In this document: positions 26,529 through 34,843 of the stretch, piece by piece
Layout of the letters: each line of letters opens with the position of its first letter
How positions within the stretch are numbered: position 1 is the stretch's first letter
From: Nitrosomonas sp.
GTDB lineage: Bacteria; Pseudomonadota; Gammaproteobacteria; Burkholderiales; Nitrosomonadaceae
NCBI RefSeq assembly: GCF_019635155.1
Contig: NZ_JAHBZY010000009.1
Coordinates: 1-64,000 of the forward strand
Reading direction: 5' to 3'
Length of the DNA stretch: 64,000 nucleotides
Made by a program: the position numbers and the translations under genes
Notes under the pieces: generated by a model
The model's database searches: none
Seen by the model: the letters and a program-made list of their open reading frames with translations, nothing else
What the model was told of the DNA's origin: nothing

Positions 26529-28415
26529 TTAATCGCCAGATTCAGTTAAACTTGAAGATTTTAGGAGCTCTAATTTTGCTATTGCATTTTGAAGATAAGG
26601 AGCGATAAGCAAACCGAGCAAGTATCCGCTTAGTTTCCCAAAACGTTCTTGTTTTTTCTCTTCGAGCAATTTGGTTACTTGTTTTAACCAAGCTAGCTCA
26701 GATATAAGCTTTTTATTAAATGCATCTACGGTATACCTTTCACGAAATACATATGCAAGTAGCCTGAATTGCTCTGGCGATGCTTCCAATAATGCAACGG
26801 CAGTATTAGCAAATACCTGCGGCGGTAGTTCAAGAAGAATTGGTATTTCGTAGAATTTATTATCCTCGTGATTAGAAAGTATGAGTGAACGCATGAACTT
26901 ACCTGTGTCGTTCCTCATCAAGTTAATAAGATTCTCTGCTTCATGCTTGTAACTCTCCTGCAGAACCGTATTTATTCGTTGATATAAATGTGATTTCAGT
27001 TCTTGAAAAGAAGCCTTTTCAGAGGAATAAAACTCATGAGAATAACAAATATTTTGATCAAAAAATGGATCAAAATATTTGCTGCTAAATGGAAGCAGGT
27101 CTTTATTTTTCAACTCATCAATATACTGTTTTGCGAAGTTAAGAATCTGTTCTTCATTACTATCATACAAACTAATCTCCGATAAATGCATGAATACGCC
27201 GGCAAGATGCATTACCACTCCCGCATCTGTATATTTTTTATTGTTCCATTTTTCTTTGATTCCCTGGAGCAGTGATTCAAACTCAGGGTCAGTTAGAGAT
27301 TTATAAGCTAGTAATTGTACCCAGTCAGATTGTTTTGTAGATTTGAAGTATTTGGTATTGAGAAGTGCTTCATTAATATCATCAGATGGTATCAATCCGC
27401 TTGTAAATAAAGTTTTCCAAATTGATTTTGTTAATACAGAGTCTTCTGAATCAATCTCTAAAGTAGAATATTTGCCAAGTTCATTAATCTGATCTTGATC
27501 TTCTGTTTTTTTTCTAAATCCCAGAAAGCGATCTATTATCGGATTTCCAAGTTTTGAGGCATCGAGATTCCCGCTTCTAAATTCAAATGAATATATTAGG
27601 AAATATGCAAGTAAATGTGATACAAGGCTTCTCTTTTTCTTGCATTCTGCTTCAAGCATTACATAGAAACGATCAAAATCTAAAAGTGCATGCCTTAATA
27701 TTCTTAAGTTATTGTATTTTGAAATTATATAAATTTGCTCAATAAGAGCCTCATTCTCTGAGATTATTAACTTTGTTTCATCATGCTGAAGTTGTGTAAT
27801 GAAAAACTGTAGCGCGGGTATAAGCTCAGGTTCTAACTCCAGCGTTTTACCAATTAATTTTTCTTTTATTCTTTTATATTCTTGGTATTCTTTATTTTCC
27901 TCAATTCTCGCTTCATCAGCGATTAATATTGCTTTAAAGCCACTGTGCTCCACGAGCTGGTTTATGTACCCTAATAAATTAGGAAGTAAAATTGCGCAGC
28001 GTTCAATGTCGTCAAAAACTAATAATTTTTCTTCTGGAATATTTTGCTTAAGTAAATTTTCATCTGGAATGCCAACACCTACATTTCCATCCGATCTGCC
28101 GTCATTATTGAAGTCAAGTTGTATCGTTGCTTTAAGAACACCCTTTGTCAGTTTACCCAATACCTGCATACCTTTAGAGGCTAGAATCGGATGTAATTGC
28201 CTAAAAAATTCATTCTCGATTTCTTCGATTGAACTGATGCCATAAAGGCTGACATACAAATAATTATTGCTGGTTTGTTTGTTAAAGAAATCTGTAATAA
28301 ACCATGTTTTTCCACATCCCCAAGAACCTTTTATCATGACAGCATATTCTGGGCGCGTATTCAAACCTGTATAGTAAGAAAGGTAATCATGAATATGTTG
28401 ATTTTTTAATGACAT
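26529..28415 (-). CDS. KAP-like P-loop NTPase, candidate defence gene
   Basis: 628 residues from the ATG at 28415 (MSLKNQHIHDYLSYYTG); the earlier TTG is less likely. Walker A is GSWGCGKTWF (about residues 30-40) and Walker B is LLVFDDIERC (about 135-144), with RILRHALLDFDRF further on. This fits KAP-type STAND-like NTPases. The long C-terminal part is helical, with hydrophobic patches near YLLGLLIAPYLQ but no certain membrane helix. It is the only cargo gene of island 1 and is transcribed against the rep-int cassette. Such NTPases often occur in mobile defence islands; an anti-phage role is inferred from position alone. Its low GC differs from host genes. Confidence 0.75.
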   Translation of the reverse strand: MSLKNQHIHDYLSYYTGLNTRPEYAVMIKGSWGCGKTWFITDFFNKQTSNNYLYVSLYGISSIEEIENEFFRQLHPILASKGMQVLGKLTKGVLKATIQLDFNNDGRSDGNVGVGIPDENLLKQNIPEEKLLVFDDIERCAILLPNLLGYINQLVEHSGFKAILIADEARIEENKEYQEYKRIKEKLIGKTLELEPELIPALQFFITQLQHDETKLIISENEALIEQIYIISKYNNLRILRHALLDFDRFYVMLEAECKKKRSLVSHLLAYFLIYSFEFRSGNLDASKLGNPIIDRFLGFRKKTEDQDQINELGKYSTLEIDSEDSVLTKSIWKTLFTSGLIPSDDINEALLNTKYFKSTKQSDWVQLLAYKSLTDPEFESLLQGIKEKWNNKKYTDAGVVMHLAGVFMHLSEISLYDSNEEQILNFAKQYIDELKNKDLLPFSSKYFDPFFDQNICYSHEFYSSEKASFQELKSHLYQRINTVLQESYKHEAENLINLMRNDTGKFMRSLILSNHEDNKFYEIPILLELPPQVFANTAVALLEASPEQFRLLAYVFRERYTVDAFNKKLISELAWLKQVTKLLEEKKQERFGKLSGYLLGLLIAPYLQNAIAKLELLKSSSLTESGD

Positions 28416-29282
28416 ATTAGCTTCTACTGAGAATAATGCTGTTTTTGTAAGATGACACAAGAGATATTTTTTTCATTTATTCAATAACCCAAGAACTAAG
28501 TCGAATTACAAATGACTTTCCTTCCTCTGATAAACCTAATCACACTATCTGATTTGGCAGCATGGGAAGCTACGAAAAGTTATATAAGAAAATTAACAGA
28601 TTTATAGTGCTTTGACTATCGGATTAATTATTCAATAATTACTGGCAACTAAAGGTGTAACTATCTTGTTATGACTTAAATTTACCTTTAATTCTGCTGT
28701 TTTCTGGTAAATGCTGAGTCTGTTTTTTTATTTTAGTAGCTAAATGATCATGAAAAGATTAGGTTAAACCAATCTCATTCAATCTTGCACAGTCTCACCC
28801 ACAATGTTTGACAATAAATTCTAATCGTGAGAAATTGCGATCGTCGTAAGTCGCTCTTTAAAAAGTCAACTGCAAATGTCCGGGTTTTCAAGACCTGATA
28901 GATACTTTGCGCCAAAATAACCAATTGACAGTAAACTTACCCAGAGCACTTAAATTACTATGCGCTTATTAGTGACTAATTTAATCTAAAACGGGGGAAA
29001 ACTAACCTGCGATTTAAAAGGCTATTCGTGAAGCTTTTAGTTAAGCTCCAATAGTAAAAACATCGAAACCGACCTATCCACCTTAACCATCCATAAAGTC
29101 TAACCATTCTGCGCCAAATCCTAAACGTGCCAACACTCAAAAAACGTCTAGGCTCATTCCTGCGCTAACAATTCCCTATTGAAACAAATTTTCTTGAATA
29201 AATAAAACACCAGTCCGGCTGCTGTGGTGTGGCTTTTTTGCGTCTTGTGACTTCATTTTTTAACAATTAAGTGAGGTTTAAC
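28416..29282. other. long intergenic leader of the island 1 rep cassette
   Basis: About 870 bp between the divergent KAP-like gene and rep with no credible gene. Near its right end (29207-29238) there is a hairpin followed by a T run, 45 bp before rep, which suggests an attenuator or a small leader RNA. The replication origin of the island could also lie here. I found no clear iterons. Confidence 0.45.
29207..29238 (+). terminator. intrinsic terminator or attenuator upstream of rep
   Basis: The stem ACACCA/TGGTGT with a GC-rich loop is followed by GGCTTTTTT on the + strand. It ends 45 bp before the rep start codon, in the position of a transcription attenuator. Confidence 0.5.
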
Positions 29283-30650
29283 ATGAGCAATGATGATTCT
29301 TTGATCGGGAACGTACCCGATGGATGTGATAGTGTTTCTTCCGCATTACCAAAAACCGCAACCGTGAGACTGTCTGACCGGGAGCGCGTCCAGCGCGATC
29401 CGGACGGACAGACGAACGGGGAAACAATTAAGGGTACGCTGGTTAGTAACACAGTACCCTATAACTGCAATAGTGAGTACTTCAAGCTTTTGAGAATTGG
29501 GGTTGATAGCCTGTATTTATCCTATCAAGGTGAACTGTTTCCAGAAGTCAAAGAACGGTTGGTCAAGCTTAAACAACTGGCACAGCATCCAGAAGCAGAT
29601 CAACAAGCGCAAGCACAATATGCTATTGCTGGCCATATCTTTGAAGTCAAGGATAAAGGCTCGTCAATATTCCCGTATGTGCTGGAAGATGGCGCATTCC
29701 GCATCAGCTTGTCCAGAACCAGCAAGAAAACACCGATGGCGTATGTCAAGATATCCTCCCGGTATCTATGCAGCGTTAAGCCTGCTGAAGCAGAAAAGCA
29801 TTTACGCGAAATTCTCAAGGAACTGGGTACCCTAGATAGTTATGCCCATGTTAGCCGTATCGATCTCTGTGCTGATTTTGTTTCTCCTGAGAACATGGAA
29901 TCCTGGGGGCGTGAAGGATGGATAACGCGCGGCAAAAAGATTGATGCCCATGCAGTTAATGAGAAATTCACTGGCTGGTCGATTGGCTTGGGTGGCAAGA
30001 TTTCCTGCCGGTTGTATAACAAACTACTAGAGATTCATACCAGCGGCAGAACCGATCTTGTTCCTTTATGGAAAGAAACCGGTTGGCAAGAAGATGAACC
30101 CGTCTGGCGTGTTGAATTTCAGTTGATGCGCGATGTATTGGCAGAGCACGGTTTGATAAGCCTTGATACTGTGCTGGCCAATTTAAACGGATTATGGAGC
30201 TATGCTTCAACGGAATGGTTGCGCTTAACATTGCCCAATCCCGATGATCAAACGCGCTCACGCTGGCCGATTCATCCATTGTGGGGATATATCTCTTCTA
30301 TAGACTGGGAAACCGACTTCAACACGCTTTCCAGATCGTTCAAACCGGAACGCTTACCTGAAGATAAGCGAATACTGACATTAGGCATCAGCTCAATGGC
30401 TTGTTTTATGGCCAAGCATGGCATTACCGATTTTGATGAAGGCCTGGATCGCTATTTGCTGGCACTGCATCAGCATCTTTATTCCTGCGGCGAATTTATG
30501 GGTTTGTCAGCGGAGGATTATCTACTTGAAAAGGTGCGCTTACGTGGCAAAGAATACAACACCATTCTAAATATCAATGAAGCAGATCAAAAACGCCTGG
30601 AAGTTGAAAGGGCTGCTAAAGATTATCGCAAAGCTTCGGAGGGAGAATGA
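29283..30650 (+). CDS. replication initiation protein, Rep_trans/RstA-like
   Basis: 455 residues from the ATG at 29283 (MSNDDSLIG), with GAGG 10 nt before it. After a low-complexity N-terminus of about 65 residues, the body has segments typical of Rep_trans-type initiators and MobT relatives: YAHVSRIDLCADFV (about 195-208), GGKISCRLYNKLLEI (about 240-254) and PVWRVEFQLMRDVL. Such proteins nick an origin for rolling-circle replication or mobilisation. In a small island with no conjugation genes, replication of the excised circle or mobilisation by a helper are both possible. Its stop overlaps the next start (ATGA). Confidence 0.78.
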   Translation: MSNDDSLIGNVPDGCDSVSSALPKTATVRLSDRERVQRDPDGQTNGETIKGTLVSNTVPYNCNSEYFKLLRIGVDSLYLSYQGELFPEVKERLVKLKQLAQHPEADQQAQAQYAIAGHIFEVKDKGSSIFPYVLEDGAFRISLSRTSKKTPMAYVKISSRYLCSVKPAEAEKHLREILKELGTLDSYAHVSRIDLCADFVSPENMESWGREGWITRGKKIDAHAVNEKFTGWSIGLGGKISCRLYNKLLEIHTSGRTDLVPLWKETGWQEDEPVWRVEFQLMRDVLAEHGLISLDTVLANLNGLWSYASTEWLRLTLPNPDDQTRSRWPIHPLWGYISSIDWETDFNTLSRSFKPERLPEDKRILTLGISSMACFMAKHGITDFDEGLDRYLLALHQHLYSCGEFMGLSAEDYLLEKVRLRGKEYNTILNINEADQKRLEVERAAKDYRKASEGE

Positions 30651-30976
30651 AAACCCTTACCTTAAATGAAGCTGCCCAATTTCTCAAAATGCACCCAGAA
30701 GAAGTGCGCCGACGCGCTAAGAGGGGGATTATTCCTGGCGCAAAATCGGGTAAACGTTGGGTATTTGTTGAAGATGATCTTGTTGCCTACCTGCGCTCGT
30801 TATATGCTACACCTCGGCAAGCGTTGCAAGTGGGACATGAGGAGAAACAATTATGTCACTCTGTAAACGTGGTAAGACGTGGTGGATTAATTTCACCACA
30901 CCAAGCGGCGAGCGAATTAGATGCTCTGCTGCAGCTGAAGATAAAACCCAAGCACAGGAATTCCACGACAAGCTGA
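30647..30976 (+). CDS. small helix-turn-helix protein, excisionase-like
   Basis: 109 residues. The first 55 form an excisionase/MerR-type winged HTH (LTLNEAAQFLKMHPEEVRRRAKRG, then KSGKRWVFVEDDLVAYLRS). It is probably the directionality factor or regulator of the island 1 integrase. It starts inside the end of rep (4-bp overlap), and its last 124 bp overlap the start of the integrase gene in another frame. The C-terminal 40 residues look unstructured, so the long overlap is tolerable. Confidence 0.75.
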   Translation: MKTLTLNEAAQFLKMHPEEVRRRAKRGIIPGAKSGKRWVFVEDDLVAYLRSLYATPRQALQVGHEEKQLCHSVNVVRRGGLISPHQAASELDALLQLKIKPKHRNSTTS

Positions 30977-31866
30977 AAGCTGAATCTTGGCGGGTTGTGA
31001 AACTGGGGGATAAGCCAAAACGCACTTGGGATGAAGCGGCTTATAAATGGCTGATGGAAACGCAGGATAAAAAGACACATCATGATGACGTGGCTAAAAT
31101 AAACTGGCTCCAACAGTTTTTTAGAGGCAAGTATCTCGATGAATTGACGCGCGATGTGATTGCGGGGATTGGCGAATTAAAGCGAAAAGAAACGAGTCCG
31201 GCGACTGCCAACCGTTTATTGGCTCTGATTCGTTCAATCTTGCACCGTGCGGCTCTTGACTGGGAATGGATTGATAAACCCCCAGTGATTAAGCTGTATC
31301 GTGAGGCAAAGCGCCGGGTGCGCTATCTGAGTGCAACGCAGGCTAGTATTCTGATTCAGGAATTGCCGCAGCATTTGGCGGATATGGTGACGTTTTCACT
31401 GGCTACAGGTTTGAGGCGGTCAAACGTCACAAAACTGGAATGGTCGCAAGTAGATATGCAAAGAAATGTTGCGTGGATACATGGCGATCAGGCCAAAGCG
31501 GGAAAACCGATTCATGTAACCCTAAATGCAACGGCAATGGCGGTATTGACTAGGCAGATTGGCAAACATCCAAAATCAGTATTTAGTTACAAGGGTAAGC
31601 CAATCACACAAGTGAATACAAAAGCTTGGTATAAGGCGTTAAAACGTGCCGGTATTGAAGATTTCCGCTGGCATGATTTGCGCCATACCTGGGCAAGCTG
31701 GTTAACTCAGAATGGCGTGCCATTGAATGTCATTCAGGAAATGGGCGCATGGGAATCTGCTGAGATGGTGAGGCGGTATGCTCACCTTGCACCTGAGCAA
31801 TTTGCTCAGCATGCCCGGGTCTTGGATGGTGTGCTAAATGTCACAAATTTGGCACAATCGAAGTAA
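30853..31866 (+). CDS. tyrosine recombinase/integrase of island 1
   Basis: 337 residues. GAGGAGA lies 6-8 nt before the ATG, so this start is firm although it falls within the upstream gene. The N-terminal SAM-like core-binding domain (about 57-150) is followed by the catalytic domain with R188 (TGLRRSN), H274 and R277 (WHDLRHTW), W300 in place of the usual second His (MGAWES) and nucleophile Y309 (RRYAHL). It should recombine att copies A and B. It ends 35 bp before att B. Confidence 0.93.
   Translation: MSLCKRGKTWWINFTTPSGERIRCSAAAEDKTQAQEFHDKLKAESWRVVKLGDKPKRTWDEAAYKWLMETQDKKTHHDDVAKINWLQQFFRGKYLDELTRDVIAGIGELKRKETSPATANRLLALIRSILHRAALDWEWIDKPPVIKLYREAKRRVRYLSATQASILIQELPQHLADMVTFSLATGLRRSNVTKLEWSQVDMQRNVAWIHGDQAKAGKPIHVTLNATAMAVLTRQIGKHPKSVFSYKGKPITQVNTKAWYKALKRAGIEDFRWHDLRHTWASWLTQNGVPLNVIQEMGAWESAEMVRRYAHLAPEQFAQHARVLDGVLNVTNLAQSK
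31837..31857 (+). repeat. island 1 right arm-type repeat pair
   Basis: AATGTCACAA and TTTGGCACAA, 11 bp apart, inside the 3' end of the integrase gene and ending 44 bp before att copy B. It is the partner of the pair at 26390. Confidence 0.58.
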
Positions 31867-31901
31867 AGCAAGTTCAGTTACGCTTCTAAGTCTTTGTTTT
31901 A

Positions 31902-31946
31902 TGGTGCTGTTGAGAGGAGTCGAACCTCCGACCTACTGATTACGAA
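31902..31946 (-). repeat. att copy B: duplicated 3' end of tRNA-Thr
   Basis: The second 45-bp copy of the tRNA-Thr 3' part, shared as the right boundary of island 1 and the left boundary of island 2. It continues one base further (ACGAAT) with the intact gene than copy A does. Confidence 0.9.
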
Positions 31947-32059
31947 TTCTAAAATGCACTGTTTTACGTTGCTTTAATATTTTTGAATATCTATTAATGT
32001 CATTGTTTTGTATTGATTTTAACTGTTATGTTGTTTTAAAATCCACCCCATAGTTTTAC

Positions 32060-32096
32060 GTCTACTGTCTACATAGTGTCTACATGGCGTCTACAT
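32060..32096 (+). repeat. island 2 left arm-type repeats, four GTCTAC words
   Basis: GTCTAC at 32060, then GTCTACAT at 32067, 32078 and 32089, the last three exactly 11 bp apart. They lie about 115-150 bp from att B and directly before the integrase start, where bound integrase could also repress its own gene. Confidence 0.7.
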
Positions 32097-32113
32097 GAAT
32101 GGAGATCAAAACA

Positions 32114-33340
32114 ATGACTACACCTCAAACGCTACCGCAGAAAATCACAAAATCCTATGTAGACAGATTGTCTACACCAGACACCGGCCAAGCGTTTATT
32201 CGTGATACCGAACTGAAAGGTTTCGCCGTGCGCATTACTTCATCCGGCACAAAATCATTTATCCTGGAAAAAAGAATTGACGGCAAAGTGAAGCGCTTAA
32301 CATTGGGCCGCTATCCGGAATTAACCGTCGAGCAAGCCAGAAGGGAAGCGCATAAATTACTTGGCCATATCGCCACCGGCCGCAACCCTGTCGCTGAGAA
32401 AAAGCAAGAAGCTTTGCAAGGCACGACACTGCAGCAGGCTTTTGATGATTTCGTTAAAACCCGGAAGAATCTCAAAGAACGAACACTCTATGATTACCGG
32501 CGGCTGATGAAAGTTGCGTTTGCCGATTGGCAAGAAAAGGCAATGACCGGTATCAGCAAAGATATGATCAGCAAGCGTCATAACAAAATCGGATCGGAGA
32601 GAGGGGAAGCCTACGCCAATCTGGCTATGCGATTTTTACGCGCTCTGTTTAATTTTGCCATCGCACAATATGAGGATGGCAGCGGCAAATCCATCTTGCA
32701 TGAAAATCCGGTGATGCGCCTAACCCAAACTCGCGCCTGGTATCGGATTGATCGACGCCAAACCGTAATCAAACCGCATCAACTCGCATCGTGGTACCAA
32801 GCCGTTATATCACTCAAACACGATCCGATTTCAAGCCAATCCGCACTGGTGGCTGATTATCTTTTGTTTCTCTTGTTTACAGGACTGAGACGTCAGGAAG
32901 CTGCGACACTAAAATGGTCAGCTATCGATTTGAATGACCGATCTTTTACATTAACCGATACCAAAAACCGGCAACCTTTGACGTTACCGCTGACAGATTT
33001 TATTTATGAATTGCTGGAAAAACGAAAAGCTGTGGCAAATTCTGATTATGTTTTTGCCGGAGATGGCAAGTCAGGCTATCTGATTGAACCTCGCTGCCAA
33101 GTGCAAAAGGTCATTCAACTATCCGGTGTATCGTTTACATTGCACGATCTGCGCCGCACTTTCATAACTATTGCTGAAAGCCTCGATATCTCAGCTTATG
33201 CGCTTAAACGATTGGTCAATCACAAAATGTCAAATGATGTAACGGCTGGCTACATTGTCAGTGATGTAGAACGTTTAAGAAAACCAATGGAACAGGTATC
33301 GGCACAATTATTACAGTATTTTTGTACTAACGGAATATGA
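32114..33340 (+). CDS. tyrosine integrase of island 2, P4/IntS type
   Basis: 408 residues. The ATG at 32114 has GGAG 9 nt before it; the ATG at 32099 overlaps that site and is less likely. The N-terminal DUF4102 arm-binding domain (KSYVDRLSTPDTGQAFIRD, KGFAVRI, LGRYPELTVEQAR) is followed by the core-binding domain and the catalytic domain with TGLRRQEAATL, LHDLRRTFITIAE, VNHKMS and the nucleophile Tyr in TAGYIV. Such integrases use tRNA 3' ends. A perfect inverted pair TGTAGACA-GAT-TGTCTACA (32158-32176) lies inside the gene near its start. Confidence 0.94.
   Translation: MTTPQTLPQKITKSYVDRLSTPDTGQAFIRDTELKGFAVRITSSGTKSFILEKRIDGKVKRLTLGRYPELTVEQARREAHKLLGHIATGRNPVAEKKQEALQGTTLQQAFDDFVKTRKNLKERTLYDYRRLMKVAFADWQEKAMTGISKDMISKRHNKIGSERGEAYANLAMRFLRALFNFAIAQYEDGSGKSILHENPVMRLTQTRAWYRIDRRQTVIKPHQLASWYQAVISLKHDPISSQSALVADYLLFLLFTGLRRQEAATLKWSAIDLNDRSFTLTDTKNRQPLTLPLTDFIYELLEKRKAVANSDYVFAGDGKSGYLIEPRCQVQKVIQLSGVSFTLHDLRRTFITIAESLDISAYALKRLVNHKMSNDVTAGYIVSDVERLRKPMEQVSAQLLQYFCTNGI
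32158..32176. repeat. inverted pair of the arm-type word inside the integrase gene
   Basis: TGTAGACA, spacer GAT, TGTCTACA: a perfect 8+8 palindrome using the same GTCTAC word as the direct repeats upstream. It could be a further integrase or excisionase contact site, or chance. Confidence 0.5.
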
Positions 33341-33382
33341 AATATTACAAAGCTATTTTACTTTTAATTTCCGTCGATTTGT

Positions 33383-33420
33383 AAACAAAAAAGGTCAATG
33401 CTTAAATAACATTGACCTTA
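33383..33420 (-). terminator. intrinsic terminator of the small membrane protein gene
   Basis: A perfect 10-bp stem (AAGGTCAATG at 33391-33400, CATTGACCTT at 33410-33419). On the minus strand it is followed by TTTTTT. It lies 29 bp after the stop of the minus-strand gene at 33449 and supports that gene being transcribed. Confidence 0.8.
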
Positions 33421-33448
33421 TAGGAAGGAAATTGAAAAAACTTACGGT

Positions 33449-33691
33449 TTAGGCATATATTTTTTTCATCGGAAGGCGCGTTTTACTTTTCGATACACTT
33501 CCAATTAAAAGATAGCTTACAAAGAATACTACTCCCAAAATGAGATCAATTTCTAACCAGCTTATTTCAGATTGCATGACTGAAAGTGAATGTAAATCGC
33601 CGACTGCGGCAAGTGCAGCTAGCGGTAAAGCACCTAATAAAACGAAAGCAGCTTTTATGGCTGTACTCAAAAGGCTTTGACTGGTTTTCAT
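33449..33691 (-). CDS. small exported membrane protein with phage-coat-like layout
   Basis: 80 residues: a signal peptide ending in AALA (residue 28), then a 52-residue mature part. That part has an acidic start (AVGDLHSLSVMQSEISWLEID), one hydrophobic helix (LILGVVFFVSYLLIGSV) and a basic end (SKSKTRLPMKKIYA). This is the layout of filamentous-phage major coat proteins, though sequence similarity is not evident and no other filamentous-phage structural gene is near. A plain small membrane protein is the safer reading. AGGAGAT lies before the ATG, and a strong terminator follows. Confidence 0.68.
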   Translation of the reverse strand: MKTSQSLLSTAIKAAFVLLGALPLAALAAVGDLHSLSVMQSEISWLEIDLILGVVFFVSYLLIGSVSKSKTRLPMKKIYA

Positions 33692-33936
33692 TTTTATCTC
33701 CTAAATGAAAGTTTATTGAAGTTATCGAAAGTTTACGAGCAGTAAGAGTCTGTAGTTCACAGAAAGTTCACAAAATATTTATAAAAAATTCACATATATT
33801 GGTTTTTCTTTATAAAATAATATGTTATTAAAATAATTTTGTCTCATCCGGTATTTTTATTCCTAGACTACCAACCAACGTTGGAGATTTTCTGGTCTAT
33901 CAAGGCACTTGAATATAATGTTTTATAACTTATAAT

Positions 33937-34203
33937 ATGTCTGATTGTTATAATTTATTGATCCGGCCGCAAGCCAAAAAGAAATTGCAAAGCTTGCCGA
34001 AAACGGATCGATTCAGGATTGCTGAGAAATTGGAACAACTAGGCCGGAATCCCGATGATCGTTCGCTTGATATCAAGAAACTGGAAGGCGAACCCTATTT
34101 CCGGCTAAGAGTTGGTAATTGGCGCGTTATTTTTGAACGGCATGATGTCGTTAGAATTATTACGATTGAGAAAATCAAACCGCGTGGAGATGCTTACAAA
34201 TGA
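33937..34203 (+). CDS. RelE/ParE-family toxin
   Basis: 88 residues with the RelE fold pattern: LLIRPQAKKKLQSLPK, IKKLEGEPYFRLRVGNWRVIFER and a C-terminal IEKIKPRGDAY. RelE-type toxins cleave mRNA at the ribosome, while ParE types act on gyrase; the YFRLRVGNWRVIF motif with a basic end favours an mRNA interferase. It overlaps the downstream antitoxin start by 4 bp. The toxin-first order is that of HigBA-like modules. Confidence 0.87.
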   Translation: MSDCYNLLIRPQAKKKLQSLPKTDRFRIAEKLEQLGRNPDDRSLDIKKLEGEPYFRLRVGNWRVIFERHDVVRIITIEKIKPRGDAYK

Positions 34204-34532
34204 CACTGCAAAAAATCAAATCCATACAAGGCAAAGATGAATATGTTTTGTTGCCAATAGCAGTTTATCGCGTTCTGAAAGATCAGATCGAAAAAGAATT
34301 AGCGGCTTGCGAAGCAAATCAGAGTGACGAACAAGCCTATGAACCGTTTGTGCTTGAGGATTATGTCGATAATCCCGTCGCGTTAGCACGAATCAAGGCA
34401 GGCATTACCCAGGAACAACTGGCCCAGCGTCTTGGTGTCAGTCAAGCTTATGTGAGCCAAATTGAGCGTCGCGACACCGTCACCAATAAGATGCTTGAAC
34501 GAGTGCATACCGCCATTCACAAAACTAAATAG
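34200..34532 (+). CDS. HTH antitoxin of the RelE-like toxin
   Basis: 110 residues. A Xre-type HTH lies at about residues 60-105 (VALARIKAGITQEQLAQRLGVSQAYVSQIER), preceded by a helical part that should bind the toxin. Autoregulation of the pair by binding upstream DNA is typical of the family. Coupled by an ATGA overlap to the toxin gene. Confidence 0.87.
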   Translation: MTLQKIKSIQGKDEYVLLPIAVYRVLKDQIEKELAACEANQSDEQAYEPFVLEDYVDNPVALARIKAGITQEQLAQRLGVSQAYVSQIERRDTVTNKMLERVHTAIHKTK

Positions 34533-34552
34533 TTTTACCGACCAGGAAGCTT

Positions 34553-34843
34553 TCAGGATGAATGTAATTCTTCCTTGATTACTTTTCGTATCGTTTCCTC
34601 GATGGTCTTTTTCTGCATGGCTTCCCGCAAGGCAGCATTGATAAGTGTCTGATATCCTCGCCCCCCGGCTTGCTGCTTGAACCAGGCCACAATATCCGGA
34701 TCAAGTGTGATGTTGATTTTCTGTTTCTTCTGCGGCAAAGGCTTCAATCCGATTCGATGTACTGCGTGCTTAAAATCATCATCTGTCCAGACGGGGGCTT
34801 CATCCAAATCATCAGAAGTTGGTAAAATAGTTTTTTTGTTCAT
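34553..34843 (-). CDS. brnA: BrnA-family antitoxin
   Basis: 96 residues from the ATG at 34843 (MNKKTILPTSDDLDEAPVWTDDD). The C-terminal ribbon-helix-helix-like part (KQKINITLDPDIVAWFKQQAGGRGYQTLINAALREAM) binds DNA, and the N-terminal part neutralises BrnT. It overlaps the end of brnT by 32 bp in the usual brnTA order. It runs convergently to the RelE/HTH pair, 20 bp apart. Confidence 0.86.
   Translation of the reverse strand: MNKKTILPTSDDLDEAPVWTDDDFKHAVHRIGLKPLPQKKQKINITLDPDIVAWFKQQAGGRGYQTLINAALREAMQKKTIEETIRKVIKEELHSS

Larger units (their letters stand above)
26241..31946. mobile_element. integrative island 1 at tRNA-Thr
   Basis: A 5.7-kb element between att copies A and B. Contents, in order: a KAP-like NTPase (minus strand), then a rep, HTH and integrase cassette on the + strand that reads toward att B. 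No conjugation or phage structural genes are present, so it would need a helper for transfer. Repeats of the type TTTGRCACAA sit near both ends. Confidence 0.82.

Noticed and set aside
32060-32096. Short regularly spaced repeats that might be a tiny CRISPR array
   Set aside because: The words are 8 bp with an 11-bp period, far too short for CRISPR repeats and spacers, and they recur near att sites and not next to cas genes.
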